Position numbers and translations under genes: made by a program. This document shows, piece after piece, positions 37,100 through 50,354 of a DNA stretch of 64,000 bases. This stretch comes from Loxodes magnus (lineage: Eukaryota; Ciliophora; Karyorelictea; Loxodida; Loxodidae): the NCBI GenBank assembly GCA_946699065.1, contig CAMPDV010002339.1, positions 1 through 64,000 on the forward strand, written 5' to 3'. Position 1 is the first letter of the stretch, and every line of letters starts with the position of its first letter. The notes beneath the pieces are model-generated. The model was not told the DNA's origin. It was given only the letters and a program-made list of their open reading frames with translations, and did no database searches.

Positions 37100-39245
37100 A
37101 GGTATGAAAGAGCTTTACAACATATCTTTGATATTATTTTTAAGAAAATCTACTCTGTCGCAAAATATTTAAACTATTAGGAGGAATGCACAAAAAAGTG
37201 ACTGAAATCTTAAAACTAAGCAACTTATCAAAAAAAGTAGGTAATTTAGAATATCAAATGAGACAACAGCTCTGTGCAAATCTTTATAATGGAAGAAAAA
37301 AATCAATATCATAAAATAAGGAAGAGAATATGCAACTCAAAATTACTAAAATAGTAGGAGTTACCATTTCAATAAATTTCAAGAAGAAAATTATTGCAAC
37401 AAAAGACTAAGTCAAGCAGAAATTTAAGAAAATTAAATAATTCAAGCATTTCTCAGATATCTGAATTAAGAATATGGTAAAAACATTGAGAGTATGAAAT
37501 TCCTTCAGACAGTGATAATTATTATATGATTCAAAAATAAGGAAACAATCTCATAAATCGGAAATAATTAAGCATGGGTCTGTAGAAATGTTTAATGAAA
37601 AAAGAGCAAAGAAACATTTAGAGGAATTCTACAACATTAATAACTTTTCGATTAATTGAACACTTAACATCTAATCAAGTTTGAGCCGGGTAGAAATCTA
37701 TCTGAAACAATATGTAAAATAGTATGAATAGAGATCAAAACCGTAAAAGGTACTACGTGATCCCTGGAAAAATGCAAATTTATTTAGAATTGAAGGAGAT
37801 CAAAGATGCAGAAAATATACCAAATAAGTTAGACAAAGGAGGTATAAATACTTACTTGAGTCATCCATAAATTTGAAAATGTATGAACTGTAAATAAAAA
37901 GGGCATAGCACAAATTAATGCTTAAGTAAAAAAGCTATAAGGGAAGCAATTAAAAATGTTAAGGAAGTAAAAGCCATATTTATGCATTCAGAAATCAAAG
38001 AATAAAATGCATTACTATAAAGAGAAACAAATAGCGAAAGAAAAGAAAGTGAAGAAAACTGAAGAGAATTAATTTTCAAATAGAATACCACTTTTTATTT
38101 AAAGCGAAAAGCATCATGTTTAAGCCATACTAAAATTACTTTAAAAGCGATTAACTTTAATAGATGCTGAACTACAAAATTAAATAAATAAAACTGAGAC
38201 GAAACTATCAATGTCACAAAAAACAGAAAGTAAAATAGGAAATATGGCAAAAAAAACTGAAAAAACTAGAAAACAGTGACAAAAAGGAAATATGCATAAA
38301 CAACACGATGTCTCAAAAAAATAGAAACAAATATATAATGGCAAGGAAGATAGTATCAAGTAAAAAAATTGAATACATAAGTACAGGAAAAAAAATAAAC
38401 ATTATAACGATTTGGTTTTCACGCTATTAAAGAAGTAGAAGCTAAAAATACAGGGTAGGAGGATCAAGAAAAATAGGAAATACAAGGAAATACTAATATA
38501 ATAAAATAGACAGAATTAAACATAGGCACAGCAAATGTCAGAGAAATAAATCAAACAATAATTATAGCAATTTTATGTGTGAAAATAAGATAGAAATTAT
38601 GGCGATTTAAGAAATATTTGTGGATCAAACTGATGAAATACCTTAAATGTACGGAATCAGAGCTATAATAAAATTGAACACAAAATATTGCAAAAAAGTA
38701 GCATTTTATATAAAAGATGGAATTACCCGCATAACCAACGTATTGGATATATCAGATCTTAATCAAGCATGACTATTTTAGAGATGAAAATTAATATGTT
38801 TAACATTTGATGATCAGCTAGCATTGATAAATGTATATAGCACTACAATATCCAGCTCTGATTAATTAATACCCTTTTATGAAAGTCTATAATAATATAT
38901 GATAGCAGCAAGCAGCAAAGGATTATAAATTTTAATATTAGTGGATTTAATGCACCCCTAATTTTTATCGTCTGAGTAAAATAAGGCAAGGCTAATACTT
39001 ACTTAACTTGATGAAATATTATCTTTTAGAATGTAAAGATCCAAATCAAGATCCAACCTTCATCACAACATAAGGGAAAGGAAAACTCAAAATAGAATAT
39101 TTCTTAACGGATCAATATATAACGCCTAACATTATCAGAACAAAATTCTATCAATAGAGATCAATAGGAGATCATTAGCCAGATAAAATAGAGATAAAAA
39201 TTGTGGAAGAATATCAAAAAAGCCCATAAATTAAAAGGATAATGA
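37100..39245 (+). pseudogene. LINE-like fragment: CCHC ORF1 plus APE endonuclease, no RT
   Basis: The first kilobase reads as a Lys/Gln-rich ORF1 with a perfect zinc knuckle CMNCKQKGHSTNQC at about 37877-37920 (the preceding W is TGA). After an A-rich linker an APE-type endonuclease starts near 38517 with NIGTANVR. It then has IMAIQEI (catalytic Glu), KKVAFYIKDG, LALINVYSTT, a damaged GDFNA site (1-bp loss near 38940), DPTFIT and IGDHQPDKIEI near 39170 (catalytic DH). Frames shift several times. No RT domain follows: similarity stops at about 39245 and a B-box gene remnant begins. Non-LTR elements normally lose their 5' end, so a piece keeping ORF1 and endonuclease while lacking the RT 3' part is unusual. 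Confidence 0.65.
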
Positions 39246-39619
39246 ATTTACCTATAGTTGAGCTATTCCCTCTGAAAATCCTATTATTTTCTTACTTTTC
39301 TTTATCTTCCTAGATATTTCTCCTTCATCTTATACGTGATAAGTTTGGAAAATTAGTTAATAAAATAATTTTTGTATGATTTAGTTCTAGTTAGCAGTAT
39401 AGCTTAGAAGTGACTTTTTCTAGCTGCTGTTAAAAGTTGCATAATGACTTAGATTCAGAGGGAAAAATCTTGCATTTGATGTAATAATTTTAAAAGTAGG
39501 TAATAACTATTTTTGACTTAATAAGTAATTTCATACAATTAATACAAAGCAAATTTAGCTTCAGTTACTATATCTATATAATAAAATATTAAGTAACATT
39601 TTTATTTTTCACTCATTCA

Positions 39620-41940
39620 AAAAATAAAATATCAGCAGCTAAGTATGAGGCATGTGAATAAGACTTCAACTAAGAACTAAGATGACCAAGGAAGTTAGAC
39701 TGCGAGTGTATTCTTTGTGAGAAATGCATAAAAACTGTCTACAATCTCTATTTGAAATTTACTTGTAGCAAGCACAATCTTAATACTGAAAGACCAATCT
39801 AGATATTACCAATTATGAATCTAGTTATTCAATAGATATAGATCTCCAATCCTTAGGACATTTGCTAGATACATTAGTAGTATTATTTAACTCTATATTG
39901 TATATAGGATAACTTAAGAATCTTTGTACAATGCTAGTAAGAATCTCATCAGGAGCATAGATGCATTATTACATAAGAGACAATATAGCAATTAAATAGT
40001 TACTTAGAATCTACTTAAGAGACATTAAGTAGAGACTAATCTACTATTTATATCTTTATTGAATCAATTATATAGGAAGTTAGTAGGTATTGAGAATAGA
40101 CAATGTAGTTTAAGAATAACTATAGGTCAAATAGAATATCTAATAAGCTTGTTAGGAGATTCTAAATTAATAATAAAGCTAAATAAAGAAAGGAATGTAG
40201 TTACTTTAAGAAAATCCTGATTACTATCAGCAGATAGGTGGCTAGATTAATTCTATCTCAAGCATCTCTTAAGAAAGTATCAATTAGTGCGAGAATAAGA
40301 GGAATTAATTGAATTAGTTTGAGATAGCAATCTAGAATAAGTTCTAGAGCTTATCATAATCCTCTATTGTGTGTCGAGAGCATTTAAGTATATAGGATCT
40401 CTAGAATTATATTGCAGTTAATCAAGAGTAAAATTTGTAGCCTAGCACAGTTATTAGAGCTATATGATATAAGCTAATTAGATAAAGTAATTATAGTTAG
40501 AGTGAAACAATTATATAAAGACATGCAGGAAATACTCCTTTAATAAGAAAAGTAAGAATAAGAGTATCACAATTAAATCTCCTTCTTAGAGCAATAGATA
40601 TCATCTTACATAAGTTAGGTCAATAATTTAAATCAATAAGTCATTGGATAGAATAAATCAATATAGGTCTAACTGATTAACTTAGTTACTGAATAAGGAT
40701 AGCTAACTACAAATAAAATATATTTAATATGCTTAAAAAATTAAAGAACTTCAATAGAAATAAGTAAATCTTCAATAGGAATTTGATGTTAGTTAATCAA
40801 TAATACTTAATTATAAAATTAGTTAAAGAAAATATCATAAGAGAATCTTGATTACTAAGAGTAGATAAGAATCTTATTGATTAAGTAAGAGGTGCTAAAA
40901 ACTATTAAAGTTTAGTTGGAAAACAATAATAAAAGTTATATTAACTTATTAGAGTAATAAGGATAATAAATAAAACTAAAAGAGTATTATTTGGAATAGT
41001 ATAAGGAATAAATTCAATAACTCAATGATAAATGTTGGAGTCAGTTATTAAATGAGCCAATCTGCAAATATAATTTAGTTAAGAAAGTAAATAAATAGTC
41101 ACCTAGGATAACTACTTATAAGAGAGTATTCTTTCATACCAATAAGTAGTTGGACAATGCTGATAAATAATGTAAATACAAAGAGGTATCAGCATTTACA
41201 CCTATTTATTCTAATTGATCATCAAAATATTAGATTAATGATGATATATTGATATAAATGGGAGGTAAAGATACTTAAACATATCTCGATAAGATCTTAT
41301 AAATAAGCACTAATCACAACAACAATAAATCTTTCTTTAATTTTTTAAAAGCACTAATAACGACACTAAGATAAAAACATTAGTCTATTTAATTTAACCA
41401 AGAATAATCAGATAAATAGGATATGACAATGACAGTTTAGTATATATCACAGGAGGACTGGATCCAGCAATTTCCTTAATTCCTTTGAGGTATATGGCAT
41501 AGGAGTAAATGAATTTAGATCTTTACCATGTTACAAGGACTATATCTCTGGTAATGCGGTATATGTATAATATTTAAGAGTTTGAATAATAGGTGGTGAT
41601 ATTTAAAATCAAAATAGAGCATGGAATTTCAAAAGATCAAGGGTAAAATCATCATATGACTTCATTTAGAATGCTTATTGGGAACATATTATCTAATTCC
41701 TAAGTCAGTAGCTAATTTAGTAAGTGTCTATGTGAATGATAATGAGTAGGAGTATATATGGAACAGCTAAATGATGAAGAGAAAAGTGGGTTTAAGAAAG
41801 TGATGACATTAATTTTGATAAAAGGTAAAGTTAAAATTATCTCAACTAAACAAGTGGGACAATAAAACAATAATAAAGGAAGGTTAATAATATCCTCATG
41901 ATCCAACAACTAACTTCTGATATAATGATCCTTCAGCAAT
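39620..41940 (+). pseudogene. B-box / coiled-coil / kelch gene, decayed
   Basis: Paralogue of the B-box gene at 56440. The start ATG has become ATA (AAAATATCAGCAGC versus AAAATGCAAGCATC). Reads AKYEACEQDFNQEL, a Cys-rich stretch CECILCEKC, then a B-box remnant CQIHQQYYLTLYC...CQQESHQEH with one zinc ligand altered. A long coiled coil in alternating frames fills 40.1-41.1 kb. Kelch-type phrases follow at 41.43-41.65 kb (SLVYITGG, FRSLPCYKDYISGNAVYV, RVWIIGGD with TGA as W, RAWNFKRSR). At least three frameshifts, including one near 41460. The order B-box, coiled coil, kelch is a TRIM-like layout. Probably non-functional unless the indels are assembly errors. Confidence 0.6.
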
Positions 41941-42822
41941 AATAAACTATGGATGTGAAGTAGTGCTTGTTAATCATAGGCTAACATGATAAATATATAT
42001 GACATAAAAGGAGCTATAGCAATAATGTTAAGGAGAGAGAGTGGACTTTATTGCAATTGAGTGAGAGTAGTTGAGTTTAAGTTTACGAGAAAGGAATTAA
42101 CGTTATAAATATATTTATATTTTAAGTATTAAAGTATTAAAAGAAGTAAAATATTATAGATCTAAAAGTACTGAAGTTCTGAAAGCATCAAATATTAAAA
42201 GTAATAAAGTTCTAAAATTATTAGAATATTCATAAATTATATATAGAATATATATAAAGTATGAGTATAGAGTATGTATAGAGTATATTTAAAGCATATA
42301 TTAAATATTATTCTCTTTTATTTAATATAAAGATATAAATTCCTTTATAATTAGATTAATTTTTAATATATTTATGTTGAATAAAGGATATGGATCAATA
42401 TGTAAGAGGTTATAAACTTTCATTCAGTGAATGAAAAAGAGATTAAAAAAGTTAACTTTCAATTTTTTCTTTTTTTACCTTTTATCTAAGGATAGAACAG
42501 TCTAATTATATCAACTGTTATTGATAAAGGAAAAGAAAGAAAAGTGATTTAAAAGTTAAGAGTAAATTATATGATTACTGATTCTTGAAAAAAATGATCA
42601 GATTAGAAAATTAAGATTTAGATAAAGTAATTATCTTTTTAATAATTTTAAACTTATAATTCCTTAGATTTATTTAAAAAACTAATCTCACTTTACAATT
42701 TTTTACTTAATTAAGATTTATAGATTTGTATTCATATCTTCTATCATATTAATTTATTAAAGTACAAAATATACAATTAAATATTTCTTTATTTTTTATA
42801 TTTTTCTCTTTAAATTATAGGT
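41941..42822. other. AT-rich spacer
   Basis: Short reiterated phrases such as AGTATATATAGAGTAT and CTGAAGTTCTGAAAG around 42130-42300 look like slipped low-complexity repeats. No gene recognised. Confidence 0.45.
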
Positions 42823-44672
42823 ATAGCTTAATGATAATTTGGCTATAGTTTTGATTTGATTAGATAAATAATAGAGTAATCTAAGTAGTACTTTTATAAT
42901 TTGAGTATAAGGATGTATTTAAAGATAGTTTTTTTGACATGTTGAATATGTTTTGGTATATTATAAGCTGTATGCTTGTATCTGAATAAAAATAATATTT
43001 AAATAATAGATTTTAAAGATGTTTAGATAAAATTTGATTCTTTATTTATTTCAGACGCTTTAAATATTTTAATAAGTAGTAACATATTTAACTAATTATA
43101 GATCTTTAAACTACTTCATTGCATATAAAACTATATTTATTATAAATAATATAGATATTATTATTATGTTTATCAGTTATAACTTCTAATACTTCTATAA
43201 CTCAATTTTTCTAAATCAATCCTCATTATTGAAACTCTTGGCTCTTCTATAGCAAAAACATATCCATAGTTTTTTCTTATTTTCATCTCCGTTAAAGCTA
43301 CAACATCTTTAAAAATTTAGCTTTATTCTCATTATTCTTTGTTTCTTTTATATATTCTTCTTGAATACTCTTTTGTATAATAATTTTTACCACCTCCAAA
43401 TATAACAAAAGGCTCTAAGCAAACTATAGGTTAAGCAACAGCTTCAGGAAGATTCAAATTTTACTTACTCCATCTATCACTCTATATGTTATATTTTCAT
43501 ATATCTTTTAAAGTTTATCCTTTTTAATTTAACCCTCCAAAAGAGTAAATATTTTATTCATCTTTATCTACTACTAAAGTTTAATCCCCTATTTAGAATG
43601 GAAATTAAGAGCAGTTTTATCATTTACTTTAGTTTCTTATCTTTAACTTTTCTACTGATTATAAAGCTTGATTATTATCAGTTAATCCTCCAACCACATA
43701 AAGATAATTATAAGTAGCTGCTATTCCAAAGCCACATCTTCCCTCATTTAGATCACTTAGTTTTATACTATTACCTTCATAATCAAATTATCAAGTTTCT
43801 TTTATTCCTTTATTTTAATTTCTGTTATATCCTCCAATTAAATATAACTTATTTTAATATTCTATACTTTTACTGCTTCAAGGAATTATAATTTAAACTT
43901 AGACTTATCGTAATTACTCTGTTTAAATATTAAATAAACTTAATTTTTAAATCCATTAATCAAAAAAGTGAATATAGTTAGATTATATAAAGTGGTAGCT
44001 TAGTTTATGTTAATTAGTCTAAATCTTATTTGGTTACTTAGTATTGTATTATAGTTTTTATCTTATTAGATTGTAAGTTAATTTAGAGTTTAGTATTGTA
44101 GGTGGTTATGAGTTATATTAGAGTATAGTTGGTTTTAGTGATTAGTAGAATTAGATAATATTTGAGTGTTATTTTTGGTAGATAAATGTTGGTTAATGAT
44201 TGATGATGATATTAGTTAGTGGTATTATGAGAGTATTACTAATGTTTGATTATTTGGTTGTAATGGTTTTAGATTTTTCCATAATTTACCTCCTTATCTC
44301 TTTTAATTTCTATCTAGCATCTTAAATCTTTTATATGTATTATTAGTTTTAAAATATCACTCTTATTAAATCACTTTCTTAAGGTAAATCATCAAATCTA
44401 AAATGGAATCCTTTTTAACAAATAGGACATTACATTATGCCTTATAATCAGTACTGAGTATTCAAACACAAACCACAGTAAATATGTCCACAAGGTAAGA
44501 CAGTTGGAAGAGCATTAGTTAAGTTGTAATCTTCTAAGCAGATTAAGCATTTTGGTAACGCTTACATTTTTATTATTATTTAGACTACAAAAGCTATAAA
44601 GCTAATTTATAACAGTTACCATCAAAAATACAGTCAATAGTATCTAAAACTACATTATTACTTTATTTAGTA
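42823..44672. repeat. Stand-alone duplicate of the RING-kelch unit (copy C)
   Basis: About 1.85 kb nearly identical to the RING-kelch portions of the two composite segments but without their LINE-like flanks. Similarity begins near 42823 and ends near 44672, where copy B continues and this copy does not. I could not identify a convincing flanking duplication. Confidence 0.8.
43173..44567 (-). CDS. RING-kelch protein, copy C
   Basis: 465 codons from ATG at 44567 to TGA at 43173-43175, the same length as the other two copies. The RING and linker are essentially identical to copy A; base substitutions concentrate in the C-terminal kelch part, and none creates a frameshift. The W of EQWEQ is TGA here (43329-43331), as in copy A, while copy B has TGG. 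Conservation of frame over three copies suggests either recent duplication or selection on the protein. No promoter element recognised; the copy carries only ~100 bp of conserved upstream sequence. Confidence 0.85.
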
Positions 44673-44879
44673 TCAAATTAGATATTTTTGCATACTCATT
44701 TATAATTAAAATATAATTAGATTATTATGCAAATCATATTACTATCTAAATTAGTTTACATATATTATACTTCTTAATCTTAAAAATAATACAACTATCA
44801 AATTTATTTAAAATTATCATTTATCTTTGATATAGCATAATCACAGTTATATTAAATGAAGTCATCTCTATTCAGTTAA

Positions 44880-45400
44880 TCACAAATCAAGTTTATAGAA
44901 GTTTTTATCTTCAAAAGCTTCAAAATCAATTTCTTCTGATTTCTCTGTGTCGTTAATTCTTATAACTTGCTTTTCTCTTCCTCTTTTTAGTGATTGAAAA
45001 TAAACCGCACAATCATTTCTCGAATAGTCTCAGTGCTTCTATAATCTTGTAGCTTCTAAATATGATTACATTTTTTTAATAAAGACTTCCGCGTATATAA
45101 TTTAAATTTGGAGTCTTCAGTATTAGTGCTTCTTCTATTCCTAGACATAGGTCACTAGCATGTATGTAGCATCCTTATTCGAAGCCAAATTGAATTATCC
45201 GGTATACCATCGATAGAGGATTGACGACAGGCAATAAATAGCGATGGGCTTCCCTGAATGCAGGTATCCAAACATCAACTGCCTATCCCCGGTAATGGGT
45301 AGGACTTAAAGGCCGTATATTAGGAGTTATGGCTGAGTAAGGTGTGAAGCTTCCGAGCAGAATAGATAAAATATTTGAGTTTAAAAAATAAATAAAGTCT
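44880..45400 (-). CDS. Unrecognised conserved protein, two-frame copy
   Basis: The minus strand reads LGSFTPYSAITPNIRP, then AVDVWIPAFREAHRY, MVYRIIQFGFEQGCYIHASD and GIEEALILKTPN from ~45391 to 45085. After a shift near 45075 it reads MQSYLEATRLQKHWDY, NDCAVYFQSLKRGREKQ and KSEEIDFEAFEDKNFY to TGA at 44880-44882. The first part is homologous to 58405-58690 on the plus strand, with many third-position differences (TAC/TAT, CTA/CTG, ATT/ATC), which shows that this strand and frame encode protein. G+C is higher than the flanks. A possible degenerate direct repeat (AATAAAGACTTCC at 45078, AATAAAGTCTCC at 45389) brackets the first part. I do not recognise the family. The 63-codon second ORF could be a separate small gene. 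Confidence 0.5.
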
Positions 45401-46895
45401 CCTATTTGGCGTGCAATAAATATTAAAAAGGTTGTAAATTAATTTTCTGCTGGTAAGTCTTACTTTAATTAAAATCTATAGCAATTTCTTATCTTGTGAC
45501 CATATTTTTTGCAATACAACGTTTAATTTTCTTTTTTAATATATGAAGCCTAAGTAAGAATTGCTTTTTCCCTCTTGACTCTTGATCAGTTCGTAAATTG
45601 GAGGATTCCAAGTGATTAATTCTCTGATCCAAATTTGGTCTTAAACTGGTTTGGATTTCATTAGATGTATTAGTTAATTTCTTATCTTAGGTTGCATTTA
45701 TTGATAAGTCTATTGAACATAAGTGATAAAGTAATTGATTGACTTAAAATAATCTGATTAGGTTCTAATAATGGAATTAAAGCATAATGACTTAAGTGTA
45801 TTTTAAGTGTTTTCTTTGAAAAGATATAAATTTATAAATAATAGTATAATAACATAATTGACTATTGTCACAGTGCCTTTATTTTTCATTTATTAGTTTA
45901 TAAAAAGTCTCAAGAATCATCCAAAAACTCATTGAAATAATTAATTTCTTCTCCAGATTAATATTTTTGAATTATATATCTATGGCTGCTAATTTATCCT
46001 TTATTTAACCTTGGTATTTTATTTAAATCTGATTCTTTTTCCAAACAATTGCTTGGTATTTGTTTTTTGATTGTCTACTATTTGCTAGAGTAATTAGTCT
46101 GCTTGGATAATTATTGGTTATATAAGTCACCTTAATACAATAAATGTAAGTTTTTTAAAGAAATAGTTTATTTTTGGCAATTGTATCTTAGAATTTTTTG
46201 ATATGTGCTAAGGTTGTACAGAATAGATATTTTTTGAAATAAGTTGATGATCTAAATTTTGAATATTTGGTTAGTATTTAAGTTTGATTATTGAATCTAC
46301 ATTGGATGATTATAGGCTGATTGGTTATTGGTGATTGATTGAGATGATTAATATTGAATTGAATTTGAAGTTCTTTTAATTTCTTAATTAAATAGATGTG
46401 TAGAAGATTTTAAGCTAAATTCTGTGTTAAATGTTTGATTATAATTTTAGAGTTACTTAATTTTAATTAACTGCTGTTTATTTGCTTAATTAATTGCTAA
46501 ATTGCATCCTATAGTTTTTTACCCTATAAGTAACAAATCAAGCTTATAGTTAATTAGGAGCTTTTAGGTGAATTGCTAGGTGCCTATATACCATTATATT
46601 ATTAATAAGATAAATTTCTTTAAAAATAGATTAAAAGTGAACTAAAAGGGGAAATTATAATTAATCAAACTCAGCCATTTAGATTTCCTTGGATTCAAAA
46701 AATTCTATTATTTATTTGAGTAAATTAGTATACTAAATCATCAAAACTAACTGCTATATCTATTTCTTATCAATCAAACATTATACAGCTACTACCTCAA
46801 AGCCCTTTTTTTAAAAACATTAACCTTTAAAAACTTTAAATCTTTCCCATTCCCTTATAGGGCCGTGATTGAAATGACATATTATAGTATTTACT
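45401..46895. other. AT-rich spacer
   Basis: Minus- and plus-strand readings are both poor and TGA is frequent. The segment ends where similarity to 31018 begins. No feature supported. Confidence 0.45.
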
Positions 46896-47439
46896 ATTAT
46901 ATTCTGTTTGAATAATGGTAATAAATAGCGTATTTAGTATATGATTTGATTGGTTTTAGTTACTAATAAAGACTAATTTAGATAACTTAAAGGATTTAAA
47001 TATTATGCATTTTATTAATAATTTATAATATATTTACTAAGTTATCAGCTTATAGTTTTAAACTTTATTTTAACTTTTGTAAATTTTCCTTATTAGCTAG
47101 TATTTCTTCAATACTATCATTATAATGGATTTATAGAATTAATTATTATATTTAATTGATTAGTTATAGAATTCAAGTCACTTTTCTTTACTCAAAAGTA
47201 TTTTCTCAATAACTTATAAAGTAAGAGTTAATCAAATAGGCTAATATAGCTAAATATTTTCTTAAGTTTAAAGAAATTATTTATGTTCTTACCTTTTAAT
47301 TAGATATTAAATAGTAAGATAATTACAGTTTAATGGTGAAAACATATCTGTTTGCTATTCAAATTACCTTTATTTATTTAGTCCATTAAAATGTTTAATT
47401 TTTCAATCCATTATCTCCTGTTTGTTATCTTATGTTAGT

Positions 47440-49215
47440 ATACAATATTTTCTTTATCTCATTAAACTTATTTTTGATACTTTTTTAATTCATTTCTTAA
47501 ACGTTTTCTTTCTTCTTTTTAAGTATCAGCAACATATCCACAAGTTAATTTAACTTCTTATTTTTGCTATATCATTATCTAGCTTAACCAGCTTCAAAGA
47601 ATATGTAGCTCATTGTGAAGCTTTTCCAATATTTTTCCAATTTTCAGTTTTTAGTAATATAACCTTCTTACTTATGATCTATATCTGCTATTTTAACAAT
47701 TAATAGATATCATCTAGTATTCTTTCCTAAACAATTCTTATGCTAATTATGCTATTAGTCCCTTAAAAAATAGTCTTAAACTTTCTTTTGTAGTAATCTA
47801 GGTTGGATCTTATGCTGAATTATTGCATTATAGTTTTAATTAATTCTAATAGCTACTATCCTACTGGATTTAGTTTATTTGCTACAAATTATGTATATGT
47901 GCATTAAATCTCATACTATACTTATAAACTTAAATTGCTTTTAATTAGGCTTTCATAGAAACCGATTCATTATTCCTCAAGTAGGCGCATATACATTAAG
48001 TAAGATTCATACAAATTACAACCCTTCCAGTATTTCATTTTATTCCATTTACTTCATACTCTCTCCATATCAATTCTTCTTTAATATATAAAGCCACTCC
48101 TTTACTAAGTCTAGTTCCTCCACATTATTCCTTTATTTAAACCATATCTTTAATTCAATCTATAAGCACTTCTTGAGTCACCATAATATATCTTTTTCAA
48201 CCATTCATTTACATAACTCTTCTTTGTTCCACTTTATTCCTCTTATATTATCAGTTATTATGTTTAATTAATTTAAAATATCCACATTTTCTTGATCTTC
48301 ATTGCTTGAATCTTTCTATTTAGTAACATCAATTTAGCTTAGTCTTTTCAAAACCAAATTACTCTAATGTTTGTATTTATGTTCAGGTTTTATGTATGTT
48401 ATCTTTTATGATATTATTTCTTGTTTATTATTAAAAGTAATTGCATCTATTAGTTATGGAAGTTAGTTATTTATTGAAGCTTATTTTTTCAAAAGTCCAA
48501 TTCCATTTTTCTCTCATGGTGTTAAACTTTGGCTTTTCCATATATCTAAGTAGCAGAAGTCATTTTATCTCGGCATTTATTCAATTAAATGATCTTTTAT
48601 TATTCTATCAATTGTTGCCTATCTCGCGTATAATTTAAATAATTATTTAAGCAATTTTATACTTTAAGATCTAAATTTTTGCATGCTACTCTTCTTTATA
48701 ATTTCTTTAACATTTCTTTAGTTTTTCTATTTTTATTTATATATCTCAGTGTGTTATTTCTTGTTACATATTTACCACTTTTTTCGATATTCCAATATAA
48801 CTGATTATTAGCTTGATTTATTTTTATCTTCTATATTACTTAGCACTGTGTCTAATTTTTTGACAGTTTACATATCATCATATTGCTAATTGATTTAACT
48901 TTATTCATAATTTTTTTCTTCCAGTCAAGTAGGAATATTTTCTGGATAAGTGGTTCAAATATTTCTGGATACATAATAGTTCTACCATCGAATCATGTTA
49001 TTCCTTTTATTGTAAAAAAACTGTTTTTTATATTTTCGAAGGTTTTTAACTATTTTTCTGTTTGAGCTAAGCAATTATCTAACCTAAAGAGTATTTTATT
49101 AGTTCATCATATTTTCCTTGATTTTCTCCATCCTCAAAACTTGATTTGTATGTTGCTGAGTAGTTCTTACTGGTTTATCATATTAATCTCGAAAATTTAT
49201 TATATAATAAAATGG
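47440..49215 (-). pseudogene. LINE-like fragment, copy B: ORF1 knuckle remnant and APE endonuclease
   Basis: More complete than copy A because it retains ~60 bp at 48117-48178. Minus-strand endonuclease phrases in broken frames: LNIITDNIRGIKWNKEELC near 48200-48290, GTRLSKGVALYIKEEL near 48075-48120, GRVVICMNL then NVYAPT near 47990, FNAHIHNL near 47900, and IDHKQ near 47660. This is the motif order of an APE-type LINE endonuclease. Downstream coiled-coil-like sequence (KEERKRLRNELKKYQKQ) may be the linker towards an RT that is not present. Multiple frameshifts. Confidence 0.6.
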
Positions 49216-49239
49216 GCCTGAAAAAGTAATCATCACCTA

Positions 49240-49935
49240 TCTAGCCAAGCAAAGTTCAAAATGATTACTTAATTGATCTGGAATTTCTCTTAAGTGAGAA
49301 TCAAAAGCTATAATATTTGTTTCAAGAGCTACATAGAAATATAATAGTCCTATAGGAAAGCATCACTGGAATTCACATCAATAGCCATGAGATCAAATAG
49401 CAACTTAACCTTATTCCTTCGACTGAACAAATTAATTAGAGAGTTTAAGCGACCGAAGCAAAATTAGAGTTTTTTCGATAATATAATCAACAAATTTGTG
49501 AAAAATGGATTTCTTAGATCATGCAAAATCAAGGAAACGATCCGATGGACATAGAAGCAAAAGACCCATAGTAATTTATTATCAGGAAAAGAAAAATAGC
49601 ATGCTGATACTGTAAAAAAATGGGACACAAAATAAGAGACTGTTGGTAGTTATTAAAAAAAATAAGAATACAAAAGCCAAAAATAAAGGTATAATTTAAA
49701 CAAGTTATGATGCACACATGATGGCAGAATATTCAGAAAAAATGATTGTAAATCACTTAGAATGCTTCCTTAAATCAAGTGTCTGTAAGTAATTTCAACA
49801 GAAGTTTGTTAGAATTCGATACAGAAGAGATACTGAGAAAGAAAAGATTCAGATTTATCAAGAGACATGATAACGAAGATTGGAACAAATTTAAAGTAGA
49901 AGGTGAATTTAATTAAACTTAATGATAAAAACTCA
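49240..49935 (+). pseudogene. Gag-like zinc-knuckle ORF, copy B (knuckle destroyed)
   Basis: Homologous to 33290-33985. An insertion around 49595-49600 (GAAAAATAGCATGCTG versus GAAAAATGCTG) shifts the frame at the first zinc Cys, so the CQYCKKMGHKIRDC knuckle of copy A cannot be read here. Downstream HDGRIFRKND and SRDMITKIGTNL are retained. The minus-strand 62-codon standard-code ORF over this region is a shadow. Confidence 0.55.
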
Positions 49936-50354
49936 ATCATAAGATAAGATAATATAATAGATTATCTTGAATTCAACATTATTAGTTTTGTTACAAATCA
50001 AATTTTTTGATAATTTGATTATAGTTTTGATTTGATTAGTTAAATAGTAATCTAAGTAGTACTTGTATAATTTGAATATAAGGATGTATTCAAAGATAGT
50101 TTTTTTGACTGTGTTGAACATGTTTTGGTATATTATATTATAAGCTGTATGTTTGTATCTGAATAAAAATAATATTTGAATAATAGATTTTAAAGATGTT
50201 TAGATAAAATTTGATTCTTTATTTATTTCAAACGCTTTAACCATTTTAATAATTAGTAACATATTTAACTAATTATAGATCTTTAAACTACTTCTTTACA
50301 TATAAAACTATATTATAATTACTATTAATAATATAGATATTATTATTATGTTTA

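Larger units (their letters stand above)
31018..39245. repeat. Composite duplicated segment, copy A
   Basis: From about 31018 the sequence aligns almost base-for-base with 46896 onward, in the same orientation. It carries in order a LINE-like fragment (minus), a gag-like ORF (plus), a RING-kelch gene (minus) and a second LINE-like fragment (plus). Relative to copy B it has a 945-bp insert at 34021-34965, lacks a ~60-bp block present at 48117-48178, and has the ~70 bp around 33955-34020 in opposite orientation. Confidence 0.8.

Noticed and set aside
44672..44690. Target-site duplication for RING-kelch copy C
   Set aside because: Only a ~6-bp AT-rich match (AAATTA) could be found between the flanks, expected by chance.
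45090..45380. Plus-strand open frame (RSLACMQHP, NWIIRYTIDRG)
   Set aside because: The minus-strand reading is better supported: differences from the 58-kb copy fall at third codon positions in that frame.
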